NCBI RefSeq assembly: GCF_032999765.1
Contig: NZ_CP136051.1
Location: forward strand, 5,350,501 to 5,414,500
Reading direction: 5' to 3'
Source of the DNA: Imperialibacter roseus
Lineage (GTDB): Bacteria > Bacteroidota > Bacteroidia > Cytophagales > Cyclobacteriaceae
DNA length: 64,000 nt
The notes under the pieces are model-generated. The model did no database searches. It saw only the letters and a list, made by a program, of their open reading frames with translations, and was not told the origin of the DNA. A program made the translations under genes and the position numbers. Positions 61,186 to 64,000 of this stretch are shown one piece after another (position 1 is the stretch's first letter; every line of letters begins with the position of its first letter).

Positions 61186-63667
61186 AGCCACCTGCAAATT
61201 TGTAGTTGTCCTGAATAAAATGATTGCTGATGCTGATGATCTCTGCAAAAACGCCTGCCGAAGTCACTTCTGCTCCAGCACCCGGCCCTTTTACTACCAA
61301 AGGTCTTTCAAAATACCTTTGGGTGGTGAAGGAAATGATGTTGTCGCTGCCAGAAAGACTGTAAAATGGATGTTCAGCATCGACTGCTTGCAGCGAAATG
61401 GAGGCTTTTCCCTCCTCTACTTTGGCAATAAAGCGAAGCTTCTTCCCTTCGTCCATCGCCTTCTTTCTCATGGCTTCCAGTCTGCCGTCTTCTTTTTTGA
61501 GTTCTTCAAAAAAAGCATCAATGTTTGGTGCTTTGAAACAGGCGTCAGACAAAATCGGCTCCAGCTTCACATCCTTGATGTCGAGCTTCTGGCCCGCCTC
61601 TCTGCCCAAAATCAAGATCTTTCTTGCCACGTCCATCCCGTTCAGGTCGTCTCTTGGGTCGGGTTCGGTCAGTCCTTTGCTACGTGCCTCCGTCACCACC
61701 TGGCTGAACGGCACACCTTCTTTAAAGCTGTTGAATATATAGGAAAGCGTGCCCGACAAGATGCCTTCAATTTTGATGATCTTATCGCCGCTGTACTTCA
61801 AATCATTGAGCGTGTTGATGACGGGAAGTCCGGCACCCACGTTCGTTTCGTACATGAATTTCACACCGTGTTTGGCCGCCTGTTTCTTTAGCTTTTCGTA
61901 GAAAGCCAGTGGGCCGGAGTTGGCCAGCTTGTTTGGCGTAACGATAGAAATGCTGGACTCCAAAATATCTTCGTAAAACTCGATCACTTTAGCGCTCGAC
62001 GTGCAGTCGATAAACACCGAATTGGCCAGGTTCATAGATTCCATTTTTTCTATGAACGCTGAAAGTTCTATGCCCTTTCCTGGCTTGTCCACAAGCTTGC
62101 GCCAAGTGTTAAGGTCAATGCCGCCTTCATCAAAAGCCATGTGACGAGAGTTGGCAATACCCACAAGATTGATTTTCAGCGAACGCTCCTCCATGAGGTA
62201 GGCCGCTTGTGCTTTGATTTGCTCGATAAGGGTGCTGCCAATCAGCCCGGTACCCACAAGAAACACATTGAGCGATTTTCTATCTGAAAGAAAGAAGGTT
62301 TCGTGCAACGAGTTGAGCGCCTTGGAAATATTGGCTCTGTTGATTACCACCGACACGTTGAGCTCCGAGGAACCCTGGGCAATGGCGACGACATTGATGC
62401 CGTTTCTGCCAAACGCCTGGAAAAGCTTGCCAGCAATGCCCGGCGTATTCTTCATGTTTTCCCCAATAACAGCGACTATAGACAAGTCTTCCTCAGCCTG
62501 GATCCTATCTATCTCTCGGTTTTTGATCTCCTGGGCAAATTCCTCTTTCAATACGTCTCTGGCAATGGTGCCATCTTTTGGGCTCACCGCAAAAGTGATT
62601 GAATGCTCGGATGAGGCCTGCGTGATGAGGACGATGTTCACATTTTTCCTGGCAAGCGCTCCAAAAAGCCTCGATGCCACCCCAGGCACACCCGCAATGC
62701 CACCACCTATCAGACTAACAAGCGACATGTTTTCAATGGAGGAAATGCCTTTCACCGGGTACTTTTTTCCAGTGCTTTGCTGCGTAATTAAGGTGCCTTC
62801 AAATGCCGGGTTAAACGTGTTTCTTATTCGTAGTGGGATCTTCTTCGAAATGGCTGGCTGCAGCGTAGGCGGGTAAATAACCTTGGCCCCAAAGTGCGAC
62901 ATTTCCATTGCCTCCACATAGCTTAGGCTCGTCATTGAATAGGCTTCTCTCACCTTGCGTGGGTCGGCTGTCATTACGCCATCTACGTCAGTCCAAATCT
63001 CTACTTCGTCGGCGTCCAATGCAGCAGCTAGGATGGAGGCAGTGTAGTCGGAGCCGCCACGGCCAAGTGTGGTGGTTTCATTTTGTGCAGTGCTGGCAAT
63101 AAAACCTGTAGCTACCACCATCGACTTGTTCCCTTCAAAGAAGCCTTTCACCAAAGCATTGGTTTCCTTGAAATTAACCTTCGATCCGCCGAAATGATTG
63201 TCCGTTCTGATCACCCGGCGGGTGTCGAGAAACGTAGCGTTTATTCCAATCTTTTGCAGGTAAAGTGTGATTATATTGGCTGAAAGTCGCTCACCAAAGC
63301 TCTGTATCAAATCCAGCGATCGAACGGAAAGCTCTTTGATAAGGAACACCCCGTGAAGCATGTCCTTCAACTCTGCAAACAGCTTGTCAATGGTGTCCCG
63401 CCCTTCAGGGTGGAGTTTGTTATCATTGAGGCGCTTCATGGTGTCGAGGTGCAGCAGTCGCAGTCGCTCCAAATCCACCAGGTACGACTCATCGCCGGAA
63501 ACTGCCACATCACCCAGCGCAATAAGCCGGTTGGTAACACCGCTCATAGCAGAAACTACCACGACAACTTCGGTTCCCTGCTTTTGGTAATCCTGAAGGA
63601 TAGCCGCCACCTTTCGTATATTTTCCGAGGACCCCACTGAAGTGCCTCCGAACTTTAAGACTTTCAT
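61175..63667 (-). CDS. thrA: Bifunctional aspartokinase I / homoserine dehydrogenase I
   Basis: A fused enzyme of 830 residues covering steps 1 and 3 of the threonine branch. The aspartokinase domain starts KVLKFGGTSVGSSENI and has GRGGSDYTASILAAA near 203-217 and EIWTDVDGVMTADP near 224-237. Two ACT regulatory domains span about 310-455. The homoserine dehydrogenase domain begins NVFLVGTGLIGSTLIEQIKA near 472-491, with KMEGILSGTLSYIFN-type block (IEGILSGTLSYIFNSFKEG) near 641-659 and GLTEPDPRDDLNGMDVARKI near 672-691. First gene of the thrABC operon. Confidence 0.95.
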   Translation of the reverse strand: MKVLKFGGTSVGSSENIRKVAAILQDYQKQGTEVVVVVSAMSGVTNRLIALGDVAVSGDESYLVDLERLRLLHLDTMKRLNDNKLHPEGRDTIDKLFAELKDMLHGVFLIKELSVRSLDLIQSFGERLSANIITLYLQKIGINATFLDTRRVIRTDNHFGGSKVNFKETNALVKGFFEGNKSMVVATGFIASTAQNETTTLGRGGSDYTASILAAALDADEVEIWTDVDGVMTADPRKVREAYSMTSLSYVEAMEMSHFGAKVIYPPTLQPAISKKIPLRIRNTFNPAFEGTLITQQSTGKKYPVKGISSIENMSLVSLIGGGIAGVPGVASRLFGALARKNVNIVLITQASSEHSITFAVSPKDGTIARDVLKEEFAQEIKNREIDRIQAEEDLSIVAVIGENMKNTPGIAGKLFQAFGRNGINVVAIAQGSSELNVSVVINRANISKALNSLHETFFLSDRKSLNVFLVGTGLIGSTLIEQIKAQAAYLMEERSLKINLVGIANSRHMAFDEGGIDLNTWRKLVDKPGKGIELSAFIEKMESMNLANSVFIDCTSSAKVIEFYEDILESSISIVTPNKLANSGPLAFYEKLKKQAAKHGVKFMYETNVGAGLPVINTLNDLKYSGDKIIKIEGILSGTLSYIFNSFKEGVPFSQVVTEARSKGLTEPDPRDDLNGMDVARKILILGREAGQKLDIKDVKLEPILSDACFKAPNIDAFFEELKKEDGRLEAMRKKAMDEGKKLRFIAKVEEGKASISLQAVDAEHPFYSLSGSDNIISFTTQRYFERPLVVKGPGAGAEVTSAGVFAEIISISNHFIQDNYKFAGGYGG

Positions 63668-63755
63668 AAATTCTCAAAAAAATTTAGTCCACAGACAGCC
63701 CACACTGACCAATCATCTTTTGTTTCGAGAAAGATTTATCACCGATTTCGACCGT

Positions 63756-63763
63756 CAAAAATA
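63756..63763 (-). promoter_or_regulatory. Candidate -7 box for the thrABC operon
   Basis: The minus strand reads TATTTTTG, matching TAnnTTTG, about 90 bases upstream of the thrA ATG. The -33 position has no good TTG. The implied leader is about 80 bases. Confidence 0.4.
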
Positions 63764-63905
63764 GGAATCGGCAAATTTGATAAAAGAATTACCAAAAAGA
63801 GAATGAAGTTGGGAAAAAACAGGTACAACGGTTTGATATTGCAAAATAATGAACTGAATGACAGGCACTACTGCGCTTTGACAGATTTATGTTATCCTAT
63901 GCCGC

Positions 63906-63947
63906 TGGCAATGCCAACGAACGGGGCTAATAATACGTCTATTAGCC
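63906..63947. repeat. Two adjacent palindromes upstream of thrA
   Basis: TGGCA-A-TGCCA at 63906-63916 is followed by GGCTAATA/TATTAGCC (63925-63932 and 63940-63947), a perfect 8-bp stem with a 7-base loop. Neither has a T-run, so they may be operator sites or part of a repeat. They lie about 240-280 bases from thrA. Confidence 0.4.
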
Positions 63948-64000
63948 GATAGAAATAATGGAAAATGCCCGGGAAGTATGATCGACCTGCTTAAACGAAT

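Larger units (their letters stand above)
63668..64000. other. Upstream region of thrA with no gene recognised
   Basis: No open frame with recognisable coding features was found on either strand in the last 333 bases. It holds a -7 box match for thrA and two palindromes (63906-63947). I looked for a Thr/Ile-rich leader peptide of an attenuator and did not find a convincing one. A gene lying mainly beyond 64000 cannot be excluded. Confidence 0.4.

Noticed and set aside
60977-61891. 304-codon plus-strand frame across thrB and thrA
   Set aside because: Antisense to two well-supported genes.
1-64000. tRNA, rRNA or CRISPR loci
   Set aside because: I looked for T-loop GTTCGA-type patterns, rRNA-like blocks and regularly spaced repeats and saw none; a covariance-model search would be needed to be sure.
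63668-64000. thr attenuator with Thr/Ile leader peptide
   Set aside because: No short frame rich in Thr or Ile codons followed by a terminator hairpin was found upstream of thrA.

Overview
The window is a contiguous piece of a Bacteroidota chromosome, most likely from the Cytophagales. I base this on family content, not a database search. The signs are a type IX secretion C-terminal sorting domain on a giant exported protein, TAnnTTTG-type -7 promoter boxes upstream of several genes, mostly weak Shine-Dalgarno sequences, many short-spaced lipoprotein and DUF families typical of the phylum, and a coaX / outer-membrane protein / TPR / lptC / CNNM / PpiD envelope cluster. No rRNA, tRNA, CRISPR array, prophage or intact insertion sequence was recognised. 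Gene density is high and most genes are housekeeping.

Layout. 0.2-7.4 kb (+): a small membrane protein, gmhA and a YifB/ComM ATPase in overlapping frames; nadC, a YcxB-like protein and recX; DoxX and DinB proteins; an ATP-grasp enzyme translationally coupled to a LysE-type exporter. 7.4-12.5 kb: a DUF4105 (Lnb-like) protein, a radical SAM/SPASM enzyme, a 53-residue Cys-rich membrane protein, and a tight minus-strand run of DUF493, a lipoprotein with a methyltransferase domain, pterin dehydratase, rsmI and an inositol-monophosphatase-family gene. 12.6-20.2 kb (-): the envelope cluster from coaX down to PpiD, including an unlisted 50-residue membrane protein coupled to lptC. 20.2-29.4 kb: anmK, NhaD, lysC, ribH, a YfgM-like TPR protein, a GH20 glycosidase with a NagX-like membrane partner, and pdhA. 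29.5-33.9 kb (+): recF, a DciA-like protein, a seven-helix membrane AraC regulator and an Lnt-like N-acyltransferase.

The only clearly accessory stretch is about 33.9-35.4 kb. It holds an inverted pair of REP-like palindromes, a DUF559 endonuclease gene broken by a stop codon and a frameshift, and a HicAB-type toxin-antitoxin pair. 35.4-52.0 kb (-) holds an M16 protease, a DUF697 protein, lspA, ileS, an RND exporter, dgt, mtfA, glyS and a KefB-like antiporter. 52.3-63.7 kb holds a DUF547 lipoprotein, the 1722-residue T9SS cargo protein, a LOG-family phosphoribohydrolase and a compact thrA-thrB-thrC operon.

Shared themes are cell-envelope construction (LPS export, OM protein folding, and three genes tied to lipoprotein maturation: lspA, the Lnt-like gene and DUF4105), amino-sugar recycling (anmK, GH20, NagX-like), and the aspartate family of amino acids (lysC, thrABC). 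I did not find a complete new defence or biosynthetic system. The best leads are the REP/DUF559 island, the ATP-grasp/LysE pair and the exported methyltransferase lipoprotein.
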